In this document: positions 1 through 6,957 of the stretch, in pieces
Layout: every line of letters begins with the position of its first letter
Position numbering within the stretch: position 1 is the first letter of the stretch
DNA from: an uncultured Clostridia bacterium
Lineage (GTDB): Bacteria; Bacillota; Clostridia; Oscillospirales; Ruminococcaceae
Assembly: GCA_947625125.1 (NCBI GenBank)
Contig: CANQNF010000027.1
Coordinates: 1 to 36,716 of the forward strand
Reading direction: 5' to 3'
DNA: 36,716 nt
The notes under the pieces: generated by a model
Database searches by the model: none
What the model saw: only the letters and a program-made list of their open reading frames with translations
Told to the model about the DNA's origin: nothing
Position numbers and translations under genes: made by a program

Positions 1-495
1 CGCGCATTAGAGGAGCTTTACAAGGACGGGCGAATCCGCGCAATCGGCGTTTGCAACTTCTACCCGCACGTTCTGGCGGATTTCTGCGAGACGGTGGAGG
101 TTCTGCCGATGGTGAATCAGGTGGAGCTTCACCCGTTCTTCCAACAGGAGAATGCGTTAAAAATCATGCGCGATTACGAGGTCACGCCCGAGGCTTGGGG
201 GCCGTTCGCCGAGGGCAAGCACGGCATTTTCAGCCACCCCATTCTCACCGAAATCGGCGCGAAATACGGCAAGACTGCGGCTCAGGTCGCCCTGCGCTGG
301 AACATTCAGCGCGGCGTGGTCGTGATACCGAAATCCACCCACCGCGAGAGAATGGAGCAGAATTTCGACGTCTGGAACTTCGAGCTGACAGATGAGGATA
401 TGTCAAAAATCGCGCCGCTCGACATCGGCCGCAGCGAGATCGTCAACCACTTTGACCCGAACTTTGTCAGGGCGCTGCACGGAAGGAAATTATAA
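1..495 (+). CDS. Aldo/keto reductase, C-terminal part (cut by window edge)
   Basis: The reading frame is open from base 1 and gives 164 residues with no start inside the window, so the 5' half lies to the left. It reads as the C-terminal half of an NADPH-dependent aldo/keto reductase of the (alpha/beta)8 barrel family: GRIRAIGVCNF near the edge, then VNQVELHPF, PEAWGPFAEG, and VVIPKSTHRERMEQN, which is the usual cofactor-phosphate-binding segment. The catalytic Asp/Tyr/Lys/His set would mostly lie upstream. The stop overlaps the start of the next dehydrogenase by one base (TAATG), so the two are probably co-transcribed. The physiological substrate cannot be told from the sequence. Family assignment is firm. 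Confidence 0.9.
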   Translation, partial: RALEELYKDGRIRAIGVCNFYPHVLADFCETVEVLPMVNQVELHPFFQQENALKIMRDYEVTPEAWGPFAEGKHGIFSHPILTEIGAKYGKTAAQVALRWNIQRGVVVIPKSTHRERMEQNFDVWNFELTDEDMSKIAPLDIGRSEIVNHFDPNFVRALHGRKL

Positions 496-1232
496 TGAAA
501 GGAATAGAAAATAAAGTTATCGTTATTACCGGCGCGTCATCCGGTATCGGAGAGGCAACCGCAAAAAAACTCGCGGAGGGCGGTGCGAAGGTCGTACTCT
601 CCGCACGGCGTGAGGACAGGCTGAAAAAGCTGGCCCTTGAGATTGGCGATAACGCGGCGTATTTCAAATCTGACGTATCCAGTGCCGAAGATATGAAGGC
701 TTTGATTGCCATGGCAAAAGAGAAGTTCGGACGAGTGGACGTTCTCTTTGCCAACGCCGGAGTTATGCCGGGCAGCAATATGTCAGAACTCAAGACCCGC
801 GACTGGATGAGCATGGTGAACATCAACATTGTGGGCGTTCTCAATTCCATAGCGGCGGTGCTGCCGGAGTTTACAGCACAAAAAAGCGGACATATCCTTG
901 TCACATCTTCGGTTGCCGGTACGAGATCCGTTCCCGGCAATGCGGTTTATTCCGGCACGAAACACTTTGTCCGGGCTATGCTGGATTCCTTCCGTGCCGA
1001 GTCCGTCATGGAGGGAACAAATATCCGCACCACCGTCATTTACCCCGGAGCGATCAAAACGGAGCTTTTGAATACGATTGCACCGTCGGAGACAAAGAAG
1101 ATGGTGGAAAAATTTTATGAGGAGGTCGGCCTGGAGCCGGATGTGATCGCGAACGCCGTCCTCTATGCGATTTCCCAGCCCGATCATGTGGACGTTTCGG
1201 ATATCATCGTGCGTCCGAGCCGCGAGAGCTGA
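495..1232 (+). CDS. Short-chain dehydrogenase/reductase (SDR)
   Basis: This 245-residue protein is a classical cytosolic SDR. It has the Rossmann glycine motif TGASSGIG at residues 12-19, NAGV at 87-90, and the catalytic Ser139, Tyr152 and Lys156 (YSGTK). The length matches the family. It should oxidise or reduce an alcohol/carbonyl with NAD(P). Arg38-Arg39 after the second strand suggests NADP preference (inference). The gene overlaps the upstream aldo/keto reductase by one base and is followed 18 bases later by an alcohol dehydrogenase, so a three-enzyme redox operon is likely. The substrate is unknown. Confidence 0.93.
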   Translation: MKGIENKVIVITGASSGIGEATAKKLAEGGAKVVLSARREDRLKKLALEIGDNAAYFKSDVSSAEDMKALIAMAKEKFGRVDVLFANAGVMPGSNMSELKTRDWMSMVNINIVGVLNSIAAVLPEFTAQKSGHILVTSSVAGTRSVPGNAVYSGTKHFVRAMLDSFRAESVMEGTNIRTTVIYPGAIKTELLNTIAPSETKKMVEKFYEEVGLEPDVIANAVLYAISQPDHVDVSDIIVRPSRES

Positions 1233-1250
1233 TTATAGAAGGAGAAATAT

Positions 1251-2408
1251 ATGAACGCATTTACCTATTCCTATCCCATAACGGTTCATTTTGGGGAGAA
1301 AGCCGCTGCGAAAAATCTCCCCGCCGAGCTTGCAAAAGTCGGCAAAAACGTCCTGCTCGCCTACGGCGGCGGGTCGATAAAGCATAACGGGATTTATAAT
1401 GAACTTATTGAAATTTTGCAGGCTGCCGGCAAGACCGTCACCGAGTTTTCGGGGATAATGTCGAACCCGACCTACGCCAAGGTTCAGGAGGGCGCGCGGC
1501 TTGCAAAGGATAATCACATTGACTTTATTTTGGCGGTCGGCGGCGGCAGCGTCATTGACTGCTGCAAGGTCGTGTCTGCTCAGGCGAAAATCGAGGCTGA
1601 TTTGTGGGAAATGGAGACCGTCGCGCACAAAAATCCGACCGAATTTATCCCGATGGGCGCGGTCGTCACGGCATTCGGCACGGGCGCAGAGATGAACAAC
1701 GGCGCAGTCATCACGAACACCGAAAAGCGGGTCAAAGGCGCGCTCTGGGGCGCGTATTACGACTTCGCGATTTTAGACCCCGCGTACACGATGACGATGC
1801 CGATGAGCCAGGTTATTTCGGGATCATTTGACGCGCTTTCGCACTGCATGGAGACCTATATGGGCAGCCCGCGAGAGCCCGATATTTCGGACTCTATCAA
1901 TGAAGCGGTGCAGCGGAGTATCATCAAAAATCTTCGCAAAACGCTTGAAAATCCGCAGGATATTAAGGCCCGCAGCGAGCTTTTATGGGCGGCGGCGATG
2001 GGCGAAAACGGCATCTTAAAAATCGGCAAAACGACCGATTTTCAGGCGCATATGTTAGAACATCAGTTAGGCGCGTACACCGACTGCAACCACGGGCAGG
2101 GGCTGGCGGTGATCCACCCGCACCTCTACCGCCACATGCTTCCCGAAGCGGCGGCGCAGTTTGCAAGACTTGCTCAAAATGTCTGGGGAATCAATCCCGC
2201 CGGCAAGACTGAAAATGAGCTTGCAAACGCCTTTGTCGACGCGCTCGCGGACTTCATCAAGGAGGTCGGACTGCCGACGAATTTCGCCGAAATGGGCATA
2301 AAAGAAGCCGACTTCAAGGCGATCGCGGGCAGCACCGTTCTGACCGCAGGCTGCTGCAAAAAATTCACGAAAGAGGAGCTTCGCGAGGTACTCGAGGAGT
2401 GCAGATGA
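1251..2408 (+). CDS. Iron-containing alcohol dehydrogenase (YqhD/butanol dehydrogenase-like)
   Basis: The 385-residue product belongs to the group III metal-dependent alcohol dehydrogenases. It shows GGGSVID (97-103) for nucleotide binding, TAFGTGAEM, and a metal site built from Asp194, His198 (ALSHCME), His267 (AHMLEH) and His281 (NHGQG). Family members interconvert aldehydes and alcohols with NAD(P)H. Resemblance is closest to the YqhD/BDH group, judged by eye from the N-terminus (YSYPITVHFGE) and length. A ribosome binding site (aaggag) precedes the ATG. The stop overlaps the start of the downstream membrane protein (ATGA), which points to translational coupling. Confidence 0.93.
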   Translation: MNAFTYSYPITVHFGEKAAAKNLPAELAKVGKNVLLAYGGGSIKHNGIYNELIEILQAAGKTVTEFSGIMSNPTYAKVQEGARLAKDNHIDFILAVGGGSVIDCCKVVSAQAKIEADLWEMETVAHKNPTEFIPMGAVVTAFGTGAEMNNGAVITNTEKRVKGALWGAYYDFAILDPAYTMTMPMSQVISGSFDALSHCMETYMGSPREPDISDSINEAVQRSIIKNLRKTLENPQDIKARSELLWAAAMGENGILKIGKTTDFQAHMLEHQLGAYTDCNHGQGLAVIHPHLYRHMLPEAAAQFARLAQNVWGINPAGKTENELANAFVDALADFIKEVGLPTNFAEMGIKEADFKAIAGSTVLTAGCCKKFTKEELREVLEECR

Positions 2409-3094
2409 CCCCGAAGCAGCTTCTCAAAATCGCCGTCGACCTGCTCATGACCGCCATGCTGCTCCTTTTGATGGCGTATTCGCTCGTCGGCGAGGCGGCG
2501 CATGAGTGGCTCGGCGTGGGAATTTTCCTGCTTTTTTTGCTGCACCATTTTTTGAATAAAAATTGGTACGAGTCCCTCTTTCGCGGGAAATATCCGCCGA
2601 TTCGCATACTTCAAACGGTGATTGATTTGCTCGTGCTTCTATGCATGACAGGCTCGATGATTAGCGGGATTTTGCTGTCGCGATATGTGTTTCGGCTGGA
2701 CATTCACCGCTTCAGCACCGCCCTCCAAACGGTTCATATGCTCTCGGCGTACTGGGGATTTGCGCTCCTGTCGCTGCACCTCGGGCTGCACTGGGGCGGC
2801 ATAATGGGAATGGCAAAAAGTCTCGCGAAGAAGTCGTCGAAAATTCGGAAACAGGCGCTTCGAGGCGTGGCGTTTTTGATCGCCGCATATGGCGCGTATG
2901 CGTTTGTGAAGCGCGATTTCGGGAATTATATGCTGCTGCGGTATCATTTCGTTTTCTTCGGCGACGAGCCGCTCGCCCTGTTCCTGCTCGACTATGCTGC
3001 AATCATGGGGCTGTTCGTCTGGGCGGGGTATTATCTTGCCAAGGCAATGCGAAAAAGCAAGGCAAGGCAACCCGAAAATAATTTTAAGAGGTAA
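2405..3094 (+). CDS. Polytopic membrane protein, DUF4405-like
   Basis: The 229-residue protein has four or five hydrophobic helices (about residues 8-27, 35-49, 68-90, 105-125 and near the C-terminus) and conserved-looking histidines inside them (LLHHFLNKNW, VHMLSAYWGFALLSLHLGLHW). This is the pattern of the DUF4405 / cytochrome-b-like membrane family, which may bind haem or take part in electron transfer (inference). An upstream in-frame GTG at 2399 is possible, but the GAGGAG site places the ATG at 2405 as the better start, overlapping the dehydrogenase stop. It is the last host gene before the mobile DNA. Confidence 0.75.
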   Translation: MTPKQLLKIAVDLLMTAMLLLLMAYSLVGEAAHEWLGVGIFLLFLLHHFLNKNWYESLFRGKYPPIRILQTVIDLLVLLCMTGSMISGILLSRYVFRLDIHRFSTALQTVHMLSAYWGFALLSLHLGLHWGGIMGMAKSLAKKSSKIRKQALRGVAFLIAAYGAYAFVKRDFGNYMLLRYHFVFFGDEPLALFLLDYAAIMGLFVWAGYYLAKAMRKSKARQPENNFKR

Positions 3095-3173
3095 AAATAC
3101 AGCGCACTGCCGAAAAGCGGCGCGCGGTTTTTGTGAAACATCGCCCTGTCCGCTCTTGCAGGTGGGATCATTT

Positions 3174-3506
3174 TTAACATTTTGGAGTTTCCACGGCTTT
3201 GAAAAGCAGCTTCCACACCTCGTCCATTCTCTTTCGCAGCTCCGCAACATCTTCGGAATAAACGCGGTCGGTGGTGTTGATTCGCTTGCAAATCTGATTG
3301 ATGTTGACCCCAATTTTGTTGACTTCGGCAGCAAGTTTCCGCTGCTCCGAGTAGTCAACTTTTATGATATAACCGTCAATCAGCATCTTCCTTACATACG
3401 CTCCGAAGTTGCGAGTTCCGAGGATTTTCATCTTCTATTCTATGAGGTTTTTCTTATTTTCATCGACCCATAGCTTAAGCTGAATTGCTCTTTTTCTCTC
3501 TGCCAT
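3174..3506 (-). pseudogene. mobC: MobC mobilisation protein, interrupted by an in-frame amber stop
   Basis: Reading leftward from an ATG at 3506 with a good upstream site (AAAGGAAAA), the frame encodes 23 residues starting MAERKRAIQLKLW, then TAG at 3435-3437, then continues in the same frame with LGTRNFGAYVRKMLIDGY and VNKIGVNINQICKRIN to the stop at 3174. This is the whole 110-codon layout of a MobC relaxosome accessory protein, including the N-I-NQI helix. A single C-to-T change (CAG to TAG) explains the break. The ATG at 3431, just after the stop, could restart translation. No relaxase gene follows on the left, so the mobilisation module is truncated as well as broken. Confidence 0.8.
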
Positions 3507-3795
3507 TCTGTTTTCCTTTTTCAAATTTAGAGGGTTTGGGATTCGTCACAACAAGCAAAAATTCGCAAGTGGGTACTCACTTGCTGTGCTTGCTCCGAAA
3601 CATTAAACTCAGTTTTTTGAAATTACAGAATTTTACTTTTGAAATTCTGTAAAATTCAGAAAGCTGATTTTTTTATTTTTCGGGAAATCTTCATCTTCAA
3701 TTTTACAACATTATCTGTCCAAGTGTACGGACTTGAAAATGAAATTTTCGTTTTTGGCTTGAAGCAGGTTTTCTGCATTTCTTCTCATTGAAAAA
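3507..3795. other. Non-coding region upstream of mobC, possible oriT
   Basis: No gene is supported here. The stretch lies directly upstream of mobC, where relaxosome genes usually face their transfer origin. It contains a hairpin with 7-bp arms GCAAGTG/CACTTGC (3565-3571 and 3578-3584) followed by TGTGCTTGCTCCG. It also contains a perfect 11-bp inverted repeat TTACAGAATTT/AAATTCTGTAA (3623-3633 and 3642-3652). Calling it oriT is an inference from position and hairpin only. No nick site can be identified by eye. Confidence 0.35.
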
Positions 3796-4551
3796 TTCAC
3801 AGAAACTTTACAAATGGGGTGTCACCATTCTGCGAAAAAATGTACGTTGTATTCTGAAGAAGCATAAAAATCATGCGGTCAAAGCGAATCTTCACAGAAG
3901 ATTTAAATCTACTGTGTCACTGTCTGTCGAAAAATATTTTTGAGCAGATACCTGCTTTTTGGCAAAAAAATGTACGTTGTAATATGAGAGGCATATTTTC
4001 ATTCACAAAAAGTTTACAAAACTGCATATGGTCATTCGATGAAAATTTGTCCGTTTATGGTGAGGGGGATCCAAAACTTGGACGTTGCGATTTATCCGGC
4101 AGTGAGATTTTACAGAAAATTTACATTTGCTACCCCGAAATTTACGAAAAAAATGTACGTTGTATTGTGAAAGGGAAAAATTCGCGATGAAAATTCACAA
4201 AAAATTTACATCTGATACCCCATATTTTTTCAAGAAACTGTCCGTTGTAAGGTGAGAGGAATCATCAAAGCTTTGATTGACTTTTCAGAGAATGAAAAAT
4301 TAACAAAAAGTTTACATTCGCATACCCGATCATTAGCCAAAATTTTGTCCGTTTAGGGTGAGGGGAATACAAAACTTGGACTTTGCGATTTACCCGAAGG
4401 TGAGAATTTACAGAAAATTTACATTTGCCACCCAGAAATTTACGAAAAAAATGTACGTTGTATTGTGAGAGGGAAAAATAGAAAAATTCATAGAAAATTT
4501 ACATCTGATACCCCATATTTTCTCAGAAAAATGTCCGTTTAGAGTGAAAGA
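3796..4551 (+). repeat. Array of about eight degenerate ~65-bp direct repeats
   Basis: Eight related units start near 3796, 3890, 4001, 4107, 4192, 4298, 4406 and 4485. Each begins with an ATTCACARAAARTTTACA-like block, then a GATACCCCAT-like block, an A-rich run, TGTACGTTGTA or TGTCCGTTTA, and ends with GTGAGAGGGA. Units recur every 80-110 bp. A higher-order duplication is also present: units 3-5 (4001-4261) are closely copied by units 6-8 (4298-4551) at a period of about 300 bp. An ORF at 3873-4190 runs through the repeats but has no ribosome binding site and looks fortuitous. The function is unknown. The layout recalls iterons or repeated protein-binding sites. Confidence 0.75.
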
Positions 4552-4555
4552 AACC

Positions 4556-4586
4556 TCTCGGGAGTTAGTAGACAGCTCTCCCGAGA
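4556..4586 (+). other. Stem-loop with 9-bp perfect arms
   Basis: TCTCGGGAG (4556-4564) is the exact reverse complement of CTCCCGAGA (4578-4586), with a 13-base loop. It sits immediately after the last repeat unit. No T-run follows, so it is not a standard terminator. Confidence 0.5.
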
Positions 4587-4932
4587 CGTCCGAAATAAAT
4601 CAGAGGGAATCGCCCTCACTGTAGCTTGACAACTGAATATCGATGCTGTGAAACTTTCCGTTTTTGTCGGAGCGACCTGTTTTCTGCCGCCAAGACCTCA
4701 AACATTTTTGAGCGAGCGATCAACAGAGAAACTTAAAAAGCGCGTGGTGCGCTTTATTGCCAAGATGATAAAAACTATATAATGATACTTCCGCACGCGG
4801 CCCCCGGAGTACCCTCAAGGGGTGAGATTCCCATGAAACTGTTACCGGCAGTTATTCACGGCATGATAACGGATATGTTATAACAAAAACTTTAGCGCAG
4901 GCTAATAAAATAAACAGATTGGAGGAAACAAA
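4587..4932. other. Non-coding leader region before the small ORF at 4933
   Basis: No gene is supported. The stretch contains short inverted repeats (ATAAC...GTTAT around 4867-4882, and a CCCTCAAGGGG turn near 4812) and ends in a strong ribosome binding site (TTGGAGGAAACAAATTG) for the following ORF. The compact, structured look from about 4780 to 4900 could be a leader RNA, but I cannot match it to a known riboswitch family. Confidence 0.3.
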
Positions 4933-5076
4933 TTGAAAGAAGACAAGAGAACATCAAAAGTAAAAATTTACGGCGATGAGTTCTTCGCCGAGAACGGCAA
5001 GGATATCAAGGAAATTTTGAAAGACTTGATCAAAAGAGAAGCGCAGAATGTCAGAATATCTAAGCCTGCGGCTTGA
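4933..5076 (+). CDS. Small hypothetical protein, 47 residues
   Basis: A TTG start is preceded at good spacing by GGAGGAAAC and opens a 47-residue frame (MKEDKRTSKVKIYGDEFFAEN...KEILKDLIKREAQ). It is charged and predicted helical in its second half, with no recognisable domain. Small ORFs of this kind often precede the recombinase or excision genes of clostridial mobile elements. The next gene of such an element is missing because phage DNA begins just downstream. The strong RBS and the tight fit with the following promoter make it likely to be a real gene. Confidence 0.6.
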   Translation: MKEDKRTSKVKIYGDEFFAENGKDIKEILKDLIKREAQNVRISKPAA

Positions 5077-5101
5077 CTGAGTGCTGCACCTATGTTATAA
5101 T
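5073..5101 (+). promoter_or_regulatory. Near-consensus sigma-70/SigA promoter
   Basis: TTGACT (5073-5078), a 17-base spacer and TATAAT (5096-5101) are essentially consensus. The -35 box overlaps the stop codon of the small ORF. The predicted start near 5108 is only a few bases before the hairpin at 5110-5150, so it would give a very short transcript in this arrangement. Confidence 0.75.
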
Positions 5102-5109
5102 ATCAACAA

Positions 5110-5155
5110 AATAGCGGTGGAGTGCTTATAATAAGCGCTTCACCGCTATTTTTGT
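5110..5155 (+). terminator. Long hairpin plus T-run (terminator or short hairpin RNA; near the likely attL)
   Basis: Bases 5110-5127 pair with 5133-5150 to give an 18-bp stem with two G-U pairs and an ATAAT loop, followed by TTTTTG. The G-U pairs form only in plus-strand RNA; in the minus-strand RNA they would be A-C mismatches. The folding therefore favours a plus-strand transcript, although the element could also terminate the integrase mRNA arriving from the right. The integrase stop is at 5158, so the phage-host junction (attL) probably lies in or next to this element. That is an inference from position. Confidence 0.65.
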
Positions 5156-5157
5156 TA

Positions 5158-6159
5158 CTAATTTGTTATCAGTTCAATGTTCAATCTTAATTCTTCTATT
5201 GTTTTATGAGTATATACCCGTTCGCCCGTTCCGGCTGATTTATGCCCCATAAGCCTATCAATACAAACCTTATTCGCCCCGGCTGAATCAAGCCGTGATC
5301 TGAACGTGTGGCGGCATTCGTGCGGGGTATGGTGCATATTTAATTTCTTCATGAGGTCAGCCCAAATTATTCTGTATTGAGCTTGGGAAAGCTTCTTTCC
5401 TTGATACTCAAACAAATATCCATTTTTTGATTTTTCAAACCGCCTTTGAACAATTTCAAAAATCTTTGAGTGTATCGGAACTATTCGATTTTTTCCCGCC
5501 GCTGTTTTTGTACCGCCCGTTATTGTCTTTGCGTTCAAATCCACATCGGATATTTTCAAATCAAGCATTTCAGAAATTCTGAATCCGGTATACAAGAAGA
5601 ACAAAAGAGAATCAGCCCATTCTAATTTTTGATTTTCCCAAATAAGCCTTATTTCTTCATCGGTAAAAACTTCTTTGGTCGTTTCCGGTATTGGATCGGA
5701 CGTTAGCAGCGTCGAACATTGTTTTGAAATTATATCCAATTCAAGGGCGAAACGGTCAAGATGCCCCCATAAATTTTTAATCGCCCCTTGCGTGGAATAT
5801 CCGCATCCGCAGCTATCAATACAATCTTGCATTTGATAAGGCTTAATTTGATTGTATTTGACAGAAGATAGATGTTTACAATGACGATAAGCAGCTTTCA
5901 AAGAAGAACGGTTCGACTTTCCCAATTTTGAAGCGCGTTTTTCTTCCCAAAGATCGAATAATTCTTGTAGTGTTATTTTGTCCGTTTCAATATCCCACGG
6001 CTTTTTGTTGTATTGTGCAAGAAGAATAAGCCCTTCTTCTTTAGTCGCGGTATATCCTATAGGCTTTTGCCGCCCGGAAAGCCCTTCTTTGACGATCCAC
6101 GGTCTACGCCTTTTGCCGGATAGTTTTGTAACAGTACCGTATTTATTTGGATTTCTCAT
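5158..6159 (-). CDS. int: Phage tyrosine-recombinase integrase
   Basis: The 333-residue protein has the standard three parts of a phage integrase: a basic arm-binding N-terminus (residues 1-55, with GTVTKLSGKRRRPWIV), a SAM-like core-binding domain (about 60-150) and a catalytic domain (about 160-330). Catalytic residues are Arg194 (YTGFRISE), Lys218 or Lys223, His280 and Arg283 (HECRH), His306 (LMGHKS) and the nucleophile Tyr316 (RVYTH). It should catalyse integration and excision between attP and attB. The ATG is preceded by AAGGCGG. The gene sits at the left end of the prophage, reading outward, with its stop next to the probable att site. The chromosomal target appears to have been inside another mobile element. 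Confidence 0.95.
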   Translation of the reverse strand: MRNPNKYGTVTKLSGKRRRPWIVKEGLSGRQKPIGYTATKEEGLILLAQYNKKPWDIETDKITLQELFDLWEEKRASKLGKSNRSSLKAAYRHCKHLSSVKYNQIKPYQMQDCIDSCGCGYSTQGAIKNLWGHLDRFALELDIISKQCSTLLTSDPIPETTKEVFTDEEIRLIWENQKLEWADSLLFFLYTGFRISEMLDLKISDVDLNAKTITGGTKTAAGKNRIVPIHSKIFEIVQRRFEKSKNGYLFEYQGKKLSQAQYRIIWADLMKKLNMHHTPHECRHTFRSRLDSAGANKVCIDRLMGHKSAGTGERVYTHKTIEELRLNIELITN

Positions 6160-6170
6160 GTAACACCGCC

Positions 6171-6199
6171 TTGCATTTTACGAATAAAGGTGGTATAAT
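6171..6199 (+). promoter_or_regulatory. Rightward promoter opposite to the integrase start
   Basis: TTGCAT (6171-6176), a 17-base spacer and TATAAT (6194-6199) lie on the plus strand, 12 bases from the integrase start codon and pointing away from it. The only thing downstream is a hairpin and a terminator (6206-6286), which suggests a small RNA gene. The same bases also form the 5' leader of the integrase mRNA. Confidence 0.6.
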
Positions 6200-6205
6200 C
6201 AAATT

Positions 6206-6286
6206 AACCGCTGATATTCGTTCATCCTTAATTAGTGGTTGTTTTCCCCGTTGACGTTGCCGCGTCGCGGGGATTTTCTTTTTATA
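6206..6286 (+). ncRNA. Candidate small RNA with intrinsic terminator
   Basis: Downstream of the promoter at 6171-6199 the predicted RNA starts near 6206 with AACCGCT, which pairs with AGTGGTT (6234-6240; one G-U pair). It ends with a CCCCG...CGGGG hairpin (6246-6272) followed by ATTTTCTTTTT. That is about 80 nt with two stems and a U-rich 3' end, typical of a trans-acting or antisense sRNA. It is antisense to the leader of the int mRNA and to the 3' end of the upstream minus-strand transcript. Existence is inferred from signals only. Confidence 0.45.
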
Positions 6287-6722
6287 AATTGATTTTGGAT
6301 TGTGGAAGAAAAGAATTCACATAATCTAAAAATTTCTTTTGTGTAGAATATAGTTCGCCGGAGCAATCCAATACAATTTGATTTCCGGGGTAGTCAATAA
6401 GTAAAATTTGCTTTAATTCTTTCCGTTCTTTTGTCTGAATCCTTCCCCCGATCATCGCGCCAATAACACCGAAAGCAGCCGCGCCGATTATCATTCCGGG
6501 AACAGATTGTTCTATTGTGGATTTGATTTCTTGTTCGTTCAGAATCCGAACAGAAGTTATTTTTTCAACTGGAAGATTAAATTCTTGCTTTTGAGCGCCA
6601 ACAATGGCAGCTATCGACAAATTTTCCGGTGAAGCGTTGATCTGAATAAAAGAATTTTCTGAAATCGGCAATCCGGAAATCAGTGATCCCCCAATGCCTA
6701 TTGATTTTTTCTTGCCAAACAT
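6282..6722 (-). CDS. Hypothetical protein with glycine-zipper segment
   Basis: The 146-residue product starts MFGKKKSIGIGG. I chose the ATG at 6722 because AGAAAGGG lies eight bases before it; a GTG at 6731 is too close to that site. Residues about 76-96 form a glycine-zipper-like hydrophobic stretch (MIIGAAAFGVIGAMIGGR), preceded by a beta-rich region and followed by a KERKELKQILLIDY beta segment. It may be a small membrane-associated or superinfection-related protein. I do not recognise a family. It lies between the repressor and the integrase on the same strand, so it is probably expressed from the prophage. Confidence 0.6.
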   Translation of the reverse strand: MFGKKKSIGIGGSLISGLPISENSFIQINASPENLSIAAIVGAQKQEFNLPVEKITSVRILNEQEIKSTIEQSVPGMIIGAAAFGVIGAMIGGRIQTKERKELKQILLIDYPGNQIVLDCSGELYSTQKKFLDYVNSFLPQSKINL

Positions 6723-6762
6723 AATATACACCCTTTCTAATTTTGAAATTACTTTTCAATGC

Positions 6763-6951
6763 GGTTCAAGTAGTACAAGTTCAAGATGCGATTTTTACTC
6801 TTATTTATTTCTTTCTAATACACTTTTTCACGATATGAATTAGAACAACTATTCAAAACTTCATTTTAACTTGAACCATCTTGAACCGTTCCCAATAATA
6901 CGGGGTTTGAAGTTGAACCGCGATCTTGAACCATCTTGTACTAACTTGAAC
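6763..6951. repeat. Cluster of GGTTCAAG/CTTGAACC motifs (left copy)
   Basis: Between the repressor stop and the glycine-zipper gene the 8-mer GGTTCAAG, or close variants, occurs at 6763, 6778, 6870, 6880, 6912, 6925, 6935 and 6945 in both orientations. The cluster includes one arm of a perfect 34-bp inverted repeat (6855-6888) whose partner is at 22736-22769. The sequence is AT-rich otherwise and holds no ORF. It looks like a multi-site protein-binding region that serves as the leader of the minus-strand gene. Confidence 0.75.
6855..6888 (-). repeat. 34-bp perfect inverted repeat, left arm
   Basis: These 34 bases are the exact reverse complement of 22736-22769. Read on the minus strand the arm begins CGGTTCAAGATGGTTCAAG and ends GAAGTTTT. 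It lies about 130 bases upstream of the minus-strand gene at 6722. The right arm lies about 155 bases upstream of the plus-strand gene at 22924. Both copies therefore point toward the gene they precede. Confidence 0.9.
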
Positions 6952-6957
6952 TAACGA

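Noticed and set aside
1-495. Truncated host aldo/keto reductase as a real gene defect
   Set aside because: The frame is open to the first base, so the missing part is only cut by the window edge.
3873-4190. Open reading frame of 105 codons inside the repeat array
   Set aside because: It has no ribosome binding site, its translation is low-complexity and it runs across repeat units whose spacing does not keep the frame.
3796-4551. Possible CRISPR array
   Set aside because: Conservation extends over most of each unit and the units are degenerate, with uneven spacing and no unique spacers of fixed length. No cas genes are present.
4780-4900. Known riboswitch upstream of the 47-residue ORF
   Set aside because: The stretch looks structured but I cannot match it to the core of any riboswitch class by eye.
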